A DNA stretch of 64,000 nucleotides from Axinella damicornis (taxonomy: Eukaryota; Porifera; Demospongiae; Axinellida; Axinellidae): positions 7,170,646-7,234,645 of the forward strand of contig OZ007514.1 of NCBI GenBank assembly GCA_963931865.1. Reading direction: 5' to 3'. Under the pieces are notes generated by a model. It was given only the letters and a program-made list of their open reading frames with translations. It did not search any database and was not told the DNA's origin. Made by a program: the position numbers and the translations under genes. Shown here in pieces: positions 31,392-41,794 of this stretch (position 1 is its first letter; each line of letters starts with the position of its first letter).

Positions 31392-31544
31392 GATCTTTTC
31401 CTGCTCATTGCACAGGCACCATCCACAGCTTCATATCTCAATCACTTGACTTTCTGAGGATTGTGACACTGGCTGATAATTGCTGAGTGCATAAAACACT
31501 TTGAGGACATCAATTAATCAATTAATTCATGCTAATCATAATGG

Positions 31545-32106
31545 AATGGAATACTGGAATGACCTTTGACCCAGACAGGCCCTAAATAATCAAATTATTG
31601 CCAATGCATGCCGTTTATGATCTTGCTGGATGCTGCTCAGTATGACAGCGAGGAGTCCTTGGAAGACCACAATGAACAACTGTGAGTCCAATATGAACAC
31701 GGCAGTTAGAGAGCTACATGGTGGATTCAAGTGACAAATCACGAGCGAACGCTCATGAAGCTAGCTAGAGTCATGTAGTACACAGGTCGTGTGTAGAATC
31801 TGTATACCAAGCAGACCCATGCCGGGAAACCGTGTACCTAGCGTACCGCGTGAAATACCGGGAACAGACCAGATCAGACTAGATAGCCAGCCAGCAAGTT
31901 TGCTAGCTGGCCAATTAGCTGGTCAATTTTAGGCCGTGTTCACATTCTAAAATATGGCTTCAGGACTCACAGTTGTTCTCGTGGTCTTCCAAGGACTCCT
32001 CGCTGTCATACTGAGCAGCATCCAGCAAGATCATAAACGGCATGCGTGGGCAATAATTCGATTATTTGGGCCTGTCTGGGTCAAAGATCATTCCAGTATT
32101 CCATTC
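31545..32106. mobile_element. Foldback-type inverted repeat, about 165-bp arms
   Basis: The left arm (31,545-31,706) and right arm (31,933-32,106) are inverted copies. They share GGAATACTGGAATGACCTTTGA, CCCAGACAGGCCC, ATGATCTTGCTGGATGCTGC and GGAGTCCTTGGAAGACCAC, around a 226-bp loop. The right arm runs into an imperfect CCATTCCA array (32,097-32,140). A 63-codon frame in the right arm is a by-product and resembles no family. Confidence 0.88.
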
Positions 32107-32639
32107 CACCGTTCCATTCCACCATTCCATTCCACCGTTTCCTGACAGCCGTTGCATTTGCTACATGTGAACAATTTACTGCCACTGCTGTGGAGAATGT
32201 CCAGAGGACCCTGTAACTATGTATAGCACAATGTGTTTGAAATAGTTTCCTTAGCAACAGCTTAGGTATGCAATAATGCAAACTGGACCACTACCCTAAG
32301 CTGACATAAGAACAGGCATCCTACACTGGACTCTGCTGAGTAGGGAGGAGGGTACTTGACCTTTGTCTAATCAGGTTCAAAATACCAAATCAGTGCTTGG
32401 AGTATACTGGTATATAGCTCTTTCAAGGGCCCCCATGTGCCCTACCCCCTCCAAAAAGTTGAAAGTGGGAGTCATGTACAAAGGTATCAGGATAGGAACG
32501 TGGAGACCTTGAATGGTCATGTCCCCGTGACCCACTGACCACCACACAGTCTGTGGTTCTGAGGTATACTGTAGGAAACAGCAAATGCTGATGAACTTTG
32601 ATGGGTATATCAAGTGAGAGCACAGTGATCAGAGTGATC
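32107..32639. other. No gene recognised
   Basis: A short CCATTCCACC array starts the segment. The rest includes a piece similar to 26,200-26,290. Small ORFs without motifs. Confidence 0.45.
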
Positions 32640-32690
32640 GCCTCGTTCCCAGGCCACTTTCTCTCCTCCAACGCGGCCTGGGAATGAGGC
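32640..32690. mobile_element. GCCTCG palindromic MITE, 51 bp
   Basis: GCCTCGTTCCCAGGCC at the left against GGCCTGGGAATGAGGC at the right, with the same termini as 23,264-23,315 but an unrelated centre. TA is retained on the right side and TC on the left. Confidence 0.75.
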
Positions 32691-32925
32691 TACGACCAGT
32701 AGGTTCCACCACTGAACAGACCCACTCAAGTCAGGTACACATGCAGGTGTGCCCATGAGTGACCACACCTCCAGTAAGCCCTGTGTTGTGAGAAGTAGTC
32801 TGAAACTCCTGTTCCTAATTCTGGAGCTCTTGGTCTATCTCTGGACCTTGATGAGAATTCTCTGAGGACTTTCTTGACTGGAAACAAACACCTGCTCGAA
32901 CACACATGGATGCCACCAATTGCTG

Positions 32926-33268
32926 CCTTGTTCCCAGGCTATAAACCGATCAGGAGCTCTTGAGCCGCCGAAGGCGGCGAAGGAGCGTCGAACTAGTATA
33001 GACATGTTGTGATCCCTCATGCCTAACGGTTATACCTTATATGGAAGACCTTTGCGGTACCGCACAAACGACAATTCCTTTTTCACACTTCAACGTAACG
33101 GCCTTCTGCCGTATAAGGTAAAATATTGGGACATGTGAAGGACTACTACTTCAGCTAGGGCGTGCACGCTGAGTTTGACACTCCTTCGCCGCCTTCGGCG
33201 GTTCATGCGCTCCTGACCGACAGAGGAGATGGTTTCTCCTCTCCTTTTACCGTCTGGGAATGAGGCCA
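32926..33268. mobile_element. Nested inverted-repeat element, about 340 bp
   Basis: The outer ends (GCCTTGTTCCCAGGCT, and TGGGAATGAGGC on the other side) are G(C/T)CTCG-family-like. Inside are arms carrying GCCGCCGAAGGCGGCGAAGGAG and its inverse. Within those is a third inverted pair (ATACCTTATATGGAAG, inverted as CTTCTGCCGTATAAGG). No coding capacity. Confidence 0.75.
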
Positions 33269-33509
33269 TCTATTGACCCAAATGTGGACACGGAACTAGC
33301 ATTCACTCCAGAGAACCTCGACCCAGCTGTTGCTCAAAAGCTGGGAGGAGGGCTGAGACTGATGCTATCACCCACTGACTTGCTCAGGGATTGGACGGTC
33401 AAGAAATCCATCTTAACTGACCTTTGTGTATTTGAGCACAGCATCTCTTGGGTCTTGGTCCATGCAGCAATGTTTCTAACATATGACAATGGCACTGATT
33501 ACACCACCA

Positions 33510-33564
<55 letters not shown>

Positions 33565-33664
33565 TATGAGAGAGAGACAGTTAGGCAATAAAAAAAATCG
33601 CAAAGTAAAAGGAGAAGTGTGAGCAGAAACACAAACTACTGTGAAGTTCACTACACAGTATATC
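33269..33664. other. Exon-like stretch and TG/GA microsatellite
   Basis: A frame at 33,269-33,440 encodes an unrecognised peptide (PENLDPAVAQKLGGGLRLML). It ends in no clear donor. A (TG)n(AG)n microsatellite occupies about 33,513-33,577. Confidence 0.3.
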
Positions 33665-33900
33665 AGAGAACGCGGTAGCGTTCTCTATTTAGGGATGGCC
33701 AAGGAAATTTCAAAATACCATACTGATGCACCAGCAGGAAAACGGCCAAAGAAGCTACTACGCCCCAAACCAAGCATGCAGACAGAATGATACTGCCTAG
33801 CAGTTCACAAAAACACTTGCAAACGTACCTGAGAGTACGCGGTAGTCGAGAAACAAGTCGCTGTAAAATTCCGATTTCGTCATCTTCTTTCTTCATTCTT
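33665..33900. repeat. Dispersed repeat family C, copy 1
   Basis: This block contains TTCTCTATTTAGGGATGGCC, AAGGAAATTT, GGCCAAAGAAGCTAC, GAATGATACTG and GAGTACGCGG. It recurs at 41,795-41,995, and more diverged at 40,410-40,600, all in the same orientation. Confidence 0.8.
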
Positions 33901-34690
33901 CTTCTTTCTCATTGACTAACATAGCTGGCTAGCAAAAGCATTTCCTGAGCTAGTTCACTCACAGAACAAAATCGCTTTCATCGTAGTAGCTCCTTTCGGC
34001 CCTTTTGACTACACACTGGCAGGAACGGCACTTCTGGCTAGCTATGATTCCGTGAATTGCTAGCACGAAGCCATTTTGGTGCAACCATGAGGTCACGTGT
34101 GCTAAATGCGCATGCGTAGTTCACATGCAAACGCACGTTGTATTCTTTTTGCTGGTGATGGTTGCATTTGGGCGCTTGGTGATCAGCTGAATCCTTGTGA
34201 ATCCATCATCTGGTGCCTCACTACCGCTGCGAGGAATTTCTACCAACCTGTTCTTGCCAAGATCTATTGTGACTATGCCATCATGGAGGCGTGGCTTTCT
34301 ATTCATGACGTGACGTAACTACAGTGCAGAACATGTACCAATACTGACCAGAACTGTAAGTGAGGCTAGAGTTTTGGAATACTTGGAGCCATTGCAAGCA
34401 CATGACGTGCATGACTGCTATCGAGCCCTCCGATCTGAATGCCCCACCCCCATGTCCGCGAAGGCAACAAGATAAACATTGATCACAACAAAAATGCATT
34501 ATTAGTGGAAATAGAATGAAGCATCACAGCCTGCTCAGTGCCCAGCAGAAGGTCCACATCCATCAAGAGGAACAAGGCTAACATGGCTATTAATAAAATC
34601 TGACATCAGGCTCAGTACCCCCGTACCCTTACGGTGATGTTGTATGTAGCTACCATGACTAAGAAGTTGCGCATTCATGCGCTCGAAAAA
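33901..34690. other. No gene recognised
   Basis: Only short ORFs occur. The 34,060-34,330 part is GC-moderate with MRMRSSHANARC-type open frames on the plus strand that match nothing I know. Confidence 0.4.
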
Positions 34691-34699
34691 GTACACAAA

Positions 34700-35497
34700 C
34701 TAGAGGCAAAAAATTTTCTCCCAAAAATTAAAAAGGATTTAGTGATGGCCTGTCACATTCAGAATTATTCAACCTCTCGAAAAACCAAAGAAACAAGGAG
34801 AATGCCATTAACCCTTTACCAAACAATGACTGCAAAACCCGTCATGAGACTTTCACCTTCATGATGTCACATCCGGCAATGTCCTTGAGAGATAGGCTCT
34901 GCGCCAGCAGAAAGGGCGGGGCAGGGGGAGGTGGGTGGGTGCACCCGAAGGGTGCAAACAGCATGGCCGTGTCAGGGCTCAGCTTTAAACAGCCCTTGGT
35001 TGGAGCCGGGTAGGCCATTTCTCGGGTTTTAAGCATAAATGGGCCTAGAAAACAGTGGTCTCACCTTGCAGAGCCTCGAATTCCAGTGTTCAAGGCTGAT
35101 TTTTCTGCTAGAGCGAGTTACCGTCGCCCGAGCATCTTGATCGCGTACACGTTAACGAGTGGGTGTGGTCAGAATCATGAATGGGGAAAGCATGGCTGTG
35201 TGCAGTTCTGTGTGAAGTTTTGAGCGTGAAAACCGATGGGAACCTTATCTAGGGTATGTTTAAGTAGATTACAAGCTATAAAACTGACCTCCAGAATCTG
35301 TGGTTGGTAAAGAGTTAACCAGCCTCAGTCCCATCCCATCCCTAAATTCTCCATTTTTCAATGGGATGGGACTGAGCCTGGTTAATGGCATTCTCCTTGT
35401 TTCTTTGGTTTTTCGAGAGGTTGAATAATTCCGAATGTGACAGGCCATCACTAAATCCTTTTTAATTTTTGGGAGAAAATTTTTTGCCTCTAGTTGT
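34700..35497. mobile_element. TTAA-flanked element nested in a 110-bp inverted repeat
   Basis: The outer arms (34,700-34,812 and about 35,388-35,497) are near-perfect inverted copies, sharing TAGAGGCAAAAAATTTTCTC, GGATTTAGTGATGGCCTGTC and CAAGGAGAATGCCATTAACC. Just inside, TTAACCCTTTACCAA (34,809) is inverted against TTGGTAAAGAGTTAA (ending 35,319), a piggyBac-like TTAA arrangement. The interior shares the GGCAATGTCCTTGAGAGATA and GCAGAAAGGGCGGG blocks with 3,890-3,950. A further hairpin of CAGTCCCATCCCAT type lies at 35,325-35,385. No transposase. Confidence 0.75.
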
Positions 35498-35564
35498 ATA
35501 CTGAAACACATGCATGTGTTCCAGGGTCGGACTTACTCATGATGATCGGGACATCTCCCTCAAC

Positions 35565-35605
35565 ATCTCCCTTCTCCTCCTCCTCCTCCTCCTCCTCCTC
35601 CTCCC
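35565..35605. repeat. TCC microsatellite
   Basis: An array of CTC/TCC trinucleotides interrupted only at its edges. Confidence 0.85.
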
Positions 35606-35629
35606 TTGCTTCACCACACTCAGCTTAGC

Positions 35630-35752
35630 ACCCCTGTGCACAAGATGAGCACATGATAAGTCCAGGTTGAGCACATGATGAGCACAAGAGCACATGATCA
35701 GCATAAGATGAGCACCCTTGTGCACAAGATGAGCACATGATGAGCACATGGA
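35630..35752. repeat. GAGCACATGATGA-type minisatellite
   Basis: Irregular units of about 13-24 bp built from GAGCACATGATGAGCACA and CACCCTTGTGCACAAGAT. Confidence 0.8.
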
Positions 35753-36769
35753 AAAGTAGGGGGGAACAAGGACGGGAGCAGGAACAACACAATCCTAAGT
35801 GCGGGCTCTTTTGGGGGTCACTGTAAAACCTGGGCTCTGGACTTGACTGATCAAACAGCTACACTGACAACAAAGGGCTTTTGATCTCCAACTCTGTTTC
35901 AAGTTGCTTGCTAGCCTGTTGAGGCATTGTCTGCTCGATCTCCGAGAGGTCAAAGATCTTCAACGAAGGTGGTTCTGGCTATCTACTGTTTCCTATGGAT
36001 GCCACACATATTTGTGCAGTTGTTGGGAATGCACCTTCACCGAGCTTCAATTGAGCTGTGTTGGAATGCTTTGCCTTCTTGAAGGAGTATTACAAGAAGA
36101 GCAGCTACTTTCATGAGAACAGATATTTTAAGCAGAAACCAAACTCCACCCTTACGTTCGCACTCCAGTCCTGTTTCCCGTAACCGCTTAGTCTGACTTC
36201 TGTTCAGTGCATGCTGGATGCATAGTAGTTGATATCGACGTTAAGAAACAAGTAGCCAGTCGCTCGTGCGATACTTGTAGGCACTATGGCTCTATTGTCC
36301 ATGATGGACGGCATGACAGCGAGTGATTTTGAAAAATGAGACGATCCCCACGCTGGAAATTCCAAGAAGCCGTACTTTGGTGTTAGTGTTGTTTAAACAT
36401 AGAAGGAAATCGAGAGAGAAGCCAAGTACTCCCGTAAATACAAATGGAACTGAGGTGAGCACCAACTCCATTAGATTCTGGTTCCGTGGTTGGGTCTGGC
36501 CTTTGCAGACTGTGATGCAAAGCAACCAAATCTTCCATTCCGTCAGTCCACCCATCGGATAGACCCTTACTGCTAACGAGTATCACGGGAACGTATGCCC
36601 TGGTCCTAGTGAATGTATCAAACATCAAAGGGAAATACATGCCCTTGGTTACTGTAGCATGTTTACAGTGACTACTGGATCGTTTCATCTGTCCATGCAA
36701 CTTGAGATAAATACAGGTACATCTCACATACCATAACAAGCTGAGGGACAGCAAAGGAGCCAATCTTCT
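35753..36769. other. No confirmed gene; minus-strand open frame at 36,383-36,763
   Basis: The minus frame around AYVPVILVSSKGLSDGWTDG looks protein-like. It lies immediately downstream of the acetyl-CoA-synthetase-like exons on the same strand. I could not connect it by phase and recognise no domain. The rest of the stretch shows nothing. Confidence 0.3.
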
Positions 36770-36842
36770 TTCACTAACTGCTTCAGACTCTGAGCCATCT
36801 CCTCACCACTGTCACTCTTCAGGATCACAACAGCATAGATGC
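36770..36842 (-). CDS. Acetyl-CoA-synthetase-like fragment, downstream exon
   Basis: Following a CATCTTCAG acceptor on the minus strand, the frame encodes IYAVVILKSDSGEEMAQSLK and then QLVKED. It is phase 1, as required by the exon at 37,002-37,052. In acyl-CoA synthetases of the ACSS type, the C-terminal AMP-binding domain has (Y/F)AFVV-x-K followed by an EL-x-x-x-LK-x-x-V-x-E helix. The 3' boundary is unclear, and the expected P-KTRSGKI motif was not found. It is probably a partial or dead copy. Confidence 0.45.
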
Positions 36843-37001
36843 CTGAAGATGTCAGAAAGAACACTATGGTATCAAAATAGACTTTAACATCTCATGGGAT
36901 GTAACCACATATTTTGCTGGGTCTTGGCTGGTGCTCAGAATCTAGCCATCAGTCATGAGCACTGCCACCTTAAGATGATATGTAAGTTGCAATACCCTTA
37001 C

Positions 37002-37052
37002 AGGTCTCACCATAGCCAGGGAACCCCATGACAGCTGCAATAGCCTCCTCTT
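37002..37052 (-). CDS. Acetyl-CoA-synthetase-like fragment, upstream exon
   Basis: A short exon on the minus strand between an AAGAGCAG acceptor and a CCT|GTAAGG donor. It encodes EEAIAAVMGFPGYGET, resembling the ESAV-x-G-P-x-x-x-KGE strand that opens the C-terminal domain of ACSS enzymes. The donor leaves one base (T), so the junction becomes TGC in frame with the downstream exon. A 103-bp palindromic MITE sits 30 bp upstream, and no further 5' exons were found. Confidence 0.45.
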
Positions 37053-37083
37053 CTGCTCTTGTTATCACTATTCTCAGAGTTAA

Positions 37084-37186
37084 GCCTCGTTCCCATGCAG
37101 CCTGGAACCAGAGTACGGGAACGGGGATGGAAGATTCTTCCGTCCCCGTTCCCGTGCTCTGGTTCCAGGCTGCATGGGAACGAGGC
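37084..37186. mobile_element. GCCTCG palindromic MITE, 103 bp
   Basis: GCCTCGTTCCCATGCAGCCT continues through GGAACCAGAGTACGGGAAC and is mirrored on the right, ending CGAGGC, with nearly 50-bp arms and almost no loop. It belongs to the G(C/T)CTCG family but has its own arm sequence. Confidence 0.85.
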
Positions 37187-37230
37187 TGCAAAGTTTGGGT
37201 GTGTCGCCTCCCATGCATCATGTTGATCTA

Positions 37231-37350
37231 GTCTCGCAAGCCAGCCTCTTTTTCTACGAGGGGGCGCGCGCGGCCCTCCTCTTTTTCTACGAGGGGGCGC
37301 GCGCGGCCCTCGCGCGCCCCCTCGTAGAAAAAGAGGCTGGCTTGCGAGAC
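37231..37350. mobile_element. GTCTCG palindromic MITE with internal duplication, 120 bp
   Basis: The left arm GTCTCGCAAGCCAGCC leads into CTCTTTTTCTACGAGGGGGC, which occurs twice in tandem in the left half. The right half holds one inverted copy, and TA flanks both sides. The very GC-rich core (GCGCGCGCGGCCCTC) is itself nearly palindromic. Confidence 0.88.
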
Positions 37351-37539
37351 TACATGTTGATCCACCTACCAGTTTCGAAAACAGACCCTTCGCACTGGAG
37401 GACGCACTCCCCTGCTCGTCCATGTAGTCCCTGCCCCCGAACGCGCACAATGGCCGACCACAGGTTAGTAGGAAAGTTGTGCGGTATAACTTTTGTATTT
37501 TCTTGATCCATGAAGTTGAGCTAGTCTCGCTATTCAATG

Positions 37540-37541
<2 letters not shown>

Positions 37542-37579
<38 letters not shown>
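37542..37579. repeat. C38 homopolymer
   Basis: An uninterrupted C run preceded by TAGTCTCGCTATTCAATGGT. The first 8 bases match the MITE family terminus, so the run may abut a broken member. Confidence 0.85.
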
Positions 37580-37580
<1 letters not shown>

Positions 37581-37818
37581 CATGTATGGTTATGGCAGAA
37601 GTAGCACCTGTGGAATTAAGCTCCAGGGCATCAATTCCACTTGCATGCCCTGTCAGGAGATCTGAAAGGATTGGAAATCTCGACTGGTGTAAGTCAGCGC
37701 TACATTCGAAAACGCCAGTACCATGATCTTTTCCGAAAATTCTCCTAGTACTGGCATGTACATAATGCACAAGGCAGTACCTTTAACCACCAGAGCTAAT
37801 ACAGTAGTAGCAACTGTA

Positions 37819-40055
37819 GTCTCAGCCCCAGACCCAAACCAACCCCAGCACGGATCGCTTCCAGTCGTGCGGGGAGGGAGGGTCTGGTGAACTTGCTACA
37901 TAAGAACATTATGGGATGTAGCATGCCGCAGTCATTCTGAATAGTAATTGGCCAGTGCAAGATTACAACTCACATAGGTGTGAGAATGCTCAAAAGTGCA
38001 CAGTGGAGCTATGTGTACTGAACACTTAGTTGTCTAACCGGAGTATGACTACAGCTTCTAAGCTAGGGCCTATGCCGAGTTGCAGCAAGATACCATCTAC
38101 GCTAGTGTCAAAGATGAGGGCTGAAGCTTAGCAAAGACAAAGACAGCATCAAGGCATTCCTGGTGTTGATATCTCTCTCTCTCTCCACTAGCTACTGCAT
38201 CCGGGCTAAGAATGCCTCCGTTCTCTACCCTTCTGCCGATGAACACTAACGCCAACTCCAGGTAGCACAAAGAGTGGTCTACATCAGGAGGCCATGAGCG
38301 CCGCGAAGCGGATCTCCTGGTAACATGAACACCTTCAGAGGGTTCATTACAACGACAATTAGCTCTCCCTGACACTGAAAGAAGCTATGATATCAGTGTC
38401 AAAAATCGATATCCCTGATGCGAGCGTTCGTAACTTCATGCAAGTGGTCCAAAACTTATGCAAGTGGTCCAAAAGAAAATGCAAGCGGTTCAAAAACTAT
38501 TTGCAAGCAGTCCAAAAGAAATGCAAGCAGTTGGAAACTTCATGCAAGCGGTCAAAACTATATGCAAGCAGTTTGGTCATGCAAGCGGTACAAAACTTCA
38601 CGCAAGCGGTCCAAACTCATGTCTCGTTCCCAATCGGATTGAAAAGTTGGGATTGGGATCAAGGCAGGTAACAACAGGAAGTACATGAAGCAATTGCTGG
38701 TCTTTGTGCAGTGCCTGATTCAGCGCATTGTCTGTTCCTACCAAGTGAGCAGAGACCATTGTAATTTACCGTTAGATCTCCTTATCTCCCTCTGAGCAAA
38801 TATTTCCCAGCGTTGCAATTGGATGGGCTAAAACTGTTCAGAGACAGAATAATACCTTCACCTCTATCCTTTTGGTATGTTGATGGCAACCATATTATTA
38901 ATCAGGTTAGCAGACAGTTCCTGAAGCGGGCATGTGTGATCCTATGGCCTTGACGTAGCAAGTGTCCTTGTATCGTGCAAAATCCACAGTTGGGGAAATC
39001 CTGTTATATTTGCTCAGCGAGGTCATTTCAATTCTCTGTCATGCATGCACTGATAGTAGAATAGAAGGCATGCACAGTCAGTCCATACTCTGTCATCCTC
39101 CTCCTGATTGCGCTGAAGCTCACTCCAATTACATCAGCTATATTGACTTTCAGAGCAACTAAACCCAATATGCAGTAGGTATTCAATATGCTCCTTGGTT
39201 ATTCACAGTCTGGGATATCGCCTGCCTTTCCCAGAAGATAGTTGTGGTACATAGCCTTCCACACTACTTAGGGAGGATGAACTTCAAGTAAAGTCAAACT
39301 TTGCCCACTGCAGTACGTGACTGCTATCAGGATTGCTAGCAGTTTAGAAACCTGGTAGATAAAACTACAAGGGTCTCTGCTCACTTGGTAGGAACAGACA
39401 ATGCACTGAATCACAGCACAAAAGACCAGCAAGTATGGCGGAGGCCATAATTTGCTGGTCTTTTTCTGCAGTCGATCCCAATTCCAACTTTTGGATCGGA
39501 TTGGGAACGAGACATGAGTTTGGACCGCTTGCACAAAGTTTTGTACTGCTTGCATGAAGTTTTGACCGCTTGCATGAAGTTTTGACCGGTTGCATGAAGT
39601 CCAAACCGTTTGCGTGTAGTTTAGGCCGCTTGCATTTCTTTTGGACCGCTTGCAAATAGTTATTGAACGCTCGCATCGGGTATATAGATTTTTGACACAT
39701 TCCATCCTGCCCTTTGGAATCGATACAAAATTCAAACCATGCATCAGTTTGACCTTTCACCAGCTCTCCCGCGACTTCGAGCTGTTCCGACTTCACCATA
39801 GCTAGTGACCGTCAACCCCAGTTGGCATAATACAGCTGTAATCACGGTCTCGACGAGCAGCTATCTAGCTAGCTTACTAGCATGAATTAGCGCACGGCGC
39901 ACGTGGCGTGAACATTCTACTAACCAATCAGACTCAGCCCTCTGAAATTCCGCAGACGACTAATTTTTATGTAGCAAGTTCACCAGACCCTCCCTCCCCG
40001 CGCGTGATACTGGAAGTGATCCGCGCTGGGGTTGGTTTGGGTCTGGCGCCGAGAC
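37819..40055. mobile_element. 2.24-kb foldback-like composite element
   Basis: The outer arms (37,819-37,903 and 39,968-40,055) are inverted copies starting GTCTCAGCCCCAGACCC, with TA on both flanks. Inside lies a second inverted pair (about 38,394-38,775 and 39,360-39,700). Its arms contain irregular 20-24-bp subrepeats of TGCAAGCGGTCCAAAACTTC type, then a GTTCCCAATCGGATTG block and a CTACCAAGTGAGCAGAGACC block. Sequence between the pairs is unlike on the two sides. No transposase was recognised. Subrepeat-bearing inverted arms recall foldback/Galileo-style elements. Confidence 0.78.
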
Positions 40056-40409
40056 TATAGCAGCTGTTGGATTGCCAATTCTCAATTCTCAAGTGGCGAC
40101 TGCACTGCTGGCAGGCTAGTTATGTAGTAAACCTTCTTAGAAATGATACCTCAGCTCTTTACTATCAAGTTGTGAATATACTCAGATCACATCCACCAGC
40201 TCGTACTATACAGCCCCAGACTGCTTCGTAGGCAGCTAGCTAAAGGCTCATCCAAATGCCAGCAGTGTTGTTTGCAGATTCAAGATTTTTTCCAACTCAC
40301 TAAATTCCGCTAAAATTAGCGCCCCCAAATAATAGTGGCCTTAAGGTATTTGACGTTGTATTTGTAGGTGTAGTGTGCCTACCCTTGACCATTGCTATGC
40401 CACCTTAAT

Positions 40410-40600
40410 ATCAGAGAACGAGAACACATTGGAGTTCTCTTTTCAGGGAAGGCCAGAATTTACCTTAGTGATGACTAATGGCTACAAATCCCCCTACGGA
40501 TAGAATGATACTACATGTACCTTGCAAATGTGTATAGAGTACGTGGGAGAAACAAACCAATGAAATAGTCACATTTCGTCTGATCTCTTAAGTACATGAA
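40410..40600. repeat. Dispersed repeat family C, diverged copy
   Basis: Shares GAGTTCTCTTTTCAGGGAAGGCC, GAATGATACTACATGTACC, TAGAGTACG(C/T)GGGAG and AACAAACC-like blocks with 33,665 and 41,795, with many substitutions. Confidence 0.6.
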
Positions 40601-40631
40601 TTTTCTACAACTTATCGCTACTAATAATAGG

Positions 40632-41076
40632 AGCGAAAAGTTGTAGAGAGTTCAAATTTCTCTTGCAATTACTCCATGTGTAGGACTTCCGGTTCTGCCT
40701 TAGCAATCATGTGACTTAGCTACACGGCTATCATTGAGCTGATTAGTCTCGTGCCCAGACCCCACCCCTCGCGGGAAAGAGGGTCTGGCGACTTTGTGCA
40801 GAAACCTAGGTCTTCATTAAAATTTCGTACTTTTTAGGCAGGAATTTCAGACTGCAAATGAAATTGTAGAGAATTTAATGTCTTTATTAAGAGCAAGAAG
40901 TTGTAGAAATTCAAATTTCTCTTGCAATTACTATCATTTCATGTGTAGGATTTTCGGTTCTGTCCAATTTCAGGCGGTTAGCTGAGCTATGAATATTAAA
41001 TGAAGACCAAGAATGTTGCTGAAATTAAGTCACCAGACGGACATTCCGTACACGTTTCTGGCTGGGCACGAGAGTA
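40632..41076 (+). mobile_element. TAGTCTCGTGCC-ended MITE, copy 2
   Basis: The core 40,743-41,076 has TAGTCTCGTGCCCAG inverted against CTGGGCACGAGAGTA. It is the opposite-orientation partner of 24,688-25,000. A second, partial copy of the internal AGTTGTAGAGAG..GTAGGACTTCCGGTTCTG segment precedes it at 40,632-40,700, suggesting nested insertion into another family member. Confidence 0.78.
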
Positions 41077-41463
41077 TGAGCTGATAGCCTTTGATCGTTG
41101 CAAGGTGAATGCCACACCCCCTCCTCCCCTACAGTGATAATCACAACAGCAACATCTACAGTGCATTGCATAATCATAATTAGTATGAAGCATCAAAGCC
41201 TGCTGCCCAGAGGTCAATCGAGGTTTCTGGTTCAGGTTCATTGTCACTGTGCCATCCATCATGAGCTTTCCTTTCTTGACGTGGTGATTCAAAAGCAAAA
41301 CTTTAAAATCTGACATCAGGGCATATGTCAAGTGGATGTTGCACCAACCATTACCAATTTTTACAAAGTCACCTTAAGTTCTGCAGTTTAAGCAATCTAT
41401 AAGCCAGCCAATAAGCAAGAAAAAATTGCCTTTCCCCTTATTCTGCTTGTGTCTCTCCCTCAG
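41077..41463. other. Flank upstream of the death-domain exon
   Basis: No ORF with a known motif was seen. It ends with a pyrimidine tract TGTCTCTCCCTCAG that serves as the acceptor for the death-domain exon. Confidence 0.4.
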
Positions 41464-41724
41464 AACCCACCCTCACCGTGGAGAAGGTGATGGAGGTGAT
41501 GGGGGAGGTGGGAGAGTGGGAGATGGTGGAGATTCATCTTGGTATCCCATGGTCCAGAGGTGAAATCCAGCAGCAGTCACCCACTGAAAAGGAGAAGAGA
41601 CGTGCTGTGGTACAGTATTGGGTCCAGTGTGTTCCTCATGCCTCGTGGGAAGGACATGCCACTGAACTTTTCAGGAGGGGAGAGGAGAGAGCAGCAGTGA
41701 TGGCCAAACAGTACTTACCCAAAG
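41464..41724 (+). CDS. Death-domain exon
   Basis: This 261-nt exon (CCCTCAG acceptor, CAAAG|GTATGT donor) is phase 1 at both ends and fully open. It encodes a six-helix death-domain-like sequence: VEKVMEVMGEV, then EWEMVEIHLGIPWSRGEIQ, VVQYWVQCVPHASWEGHATE and an EERAAVMAKQYLPK end. The L-G-I-P, Y-W and S-W-x-x-x-A landmarks are those of invertebrate death domains, which mediate homotypic assembly of signalling complexes. Adjacent exons were not resolved. A decayed paralog lies at 45,541. Confidence 0.65.
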
Positions 41725-41794
41725 GTATGTGCCTGTCTTCATCCCCTCAAAGAGTTCTTGCATTCTAATGGATGCGCACCAGCCGTACTCACTG

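Noticed and set aside
35537..35749. Cys/His-rich minus-strand frame resembling a zinc-finger protein
   Set aside because: It is generated by the GAGCACATGATGA minisatellite and the TCC microsatellite.
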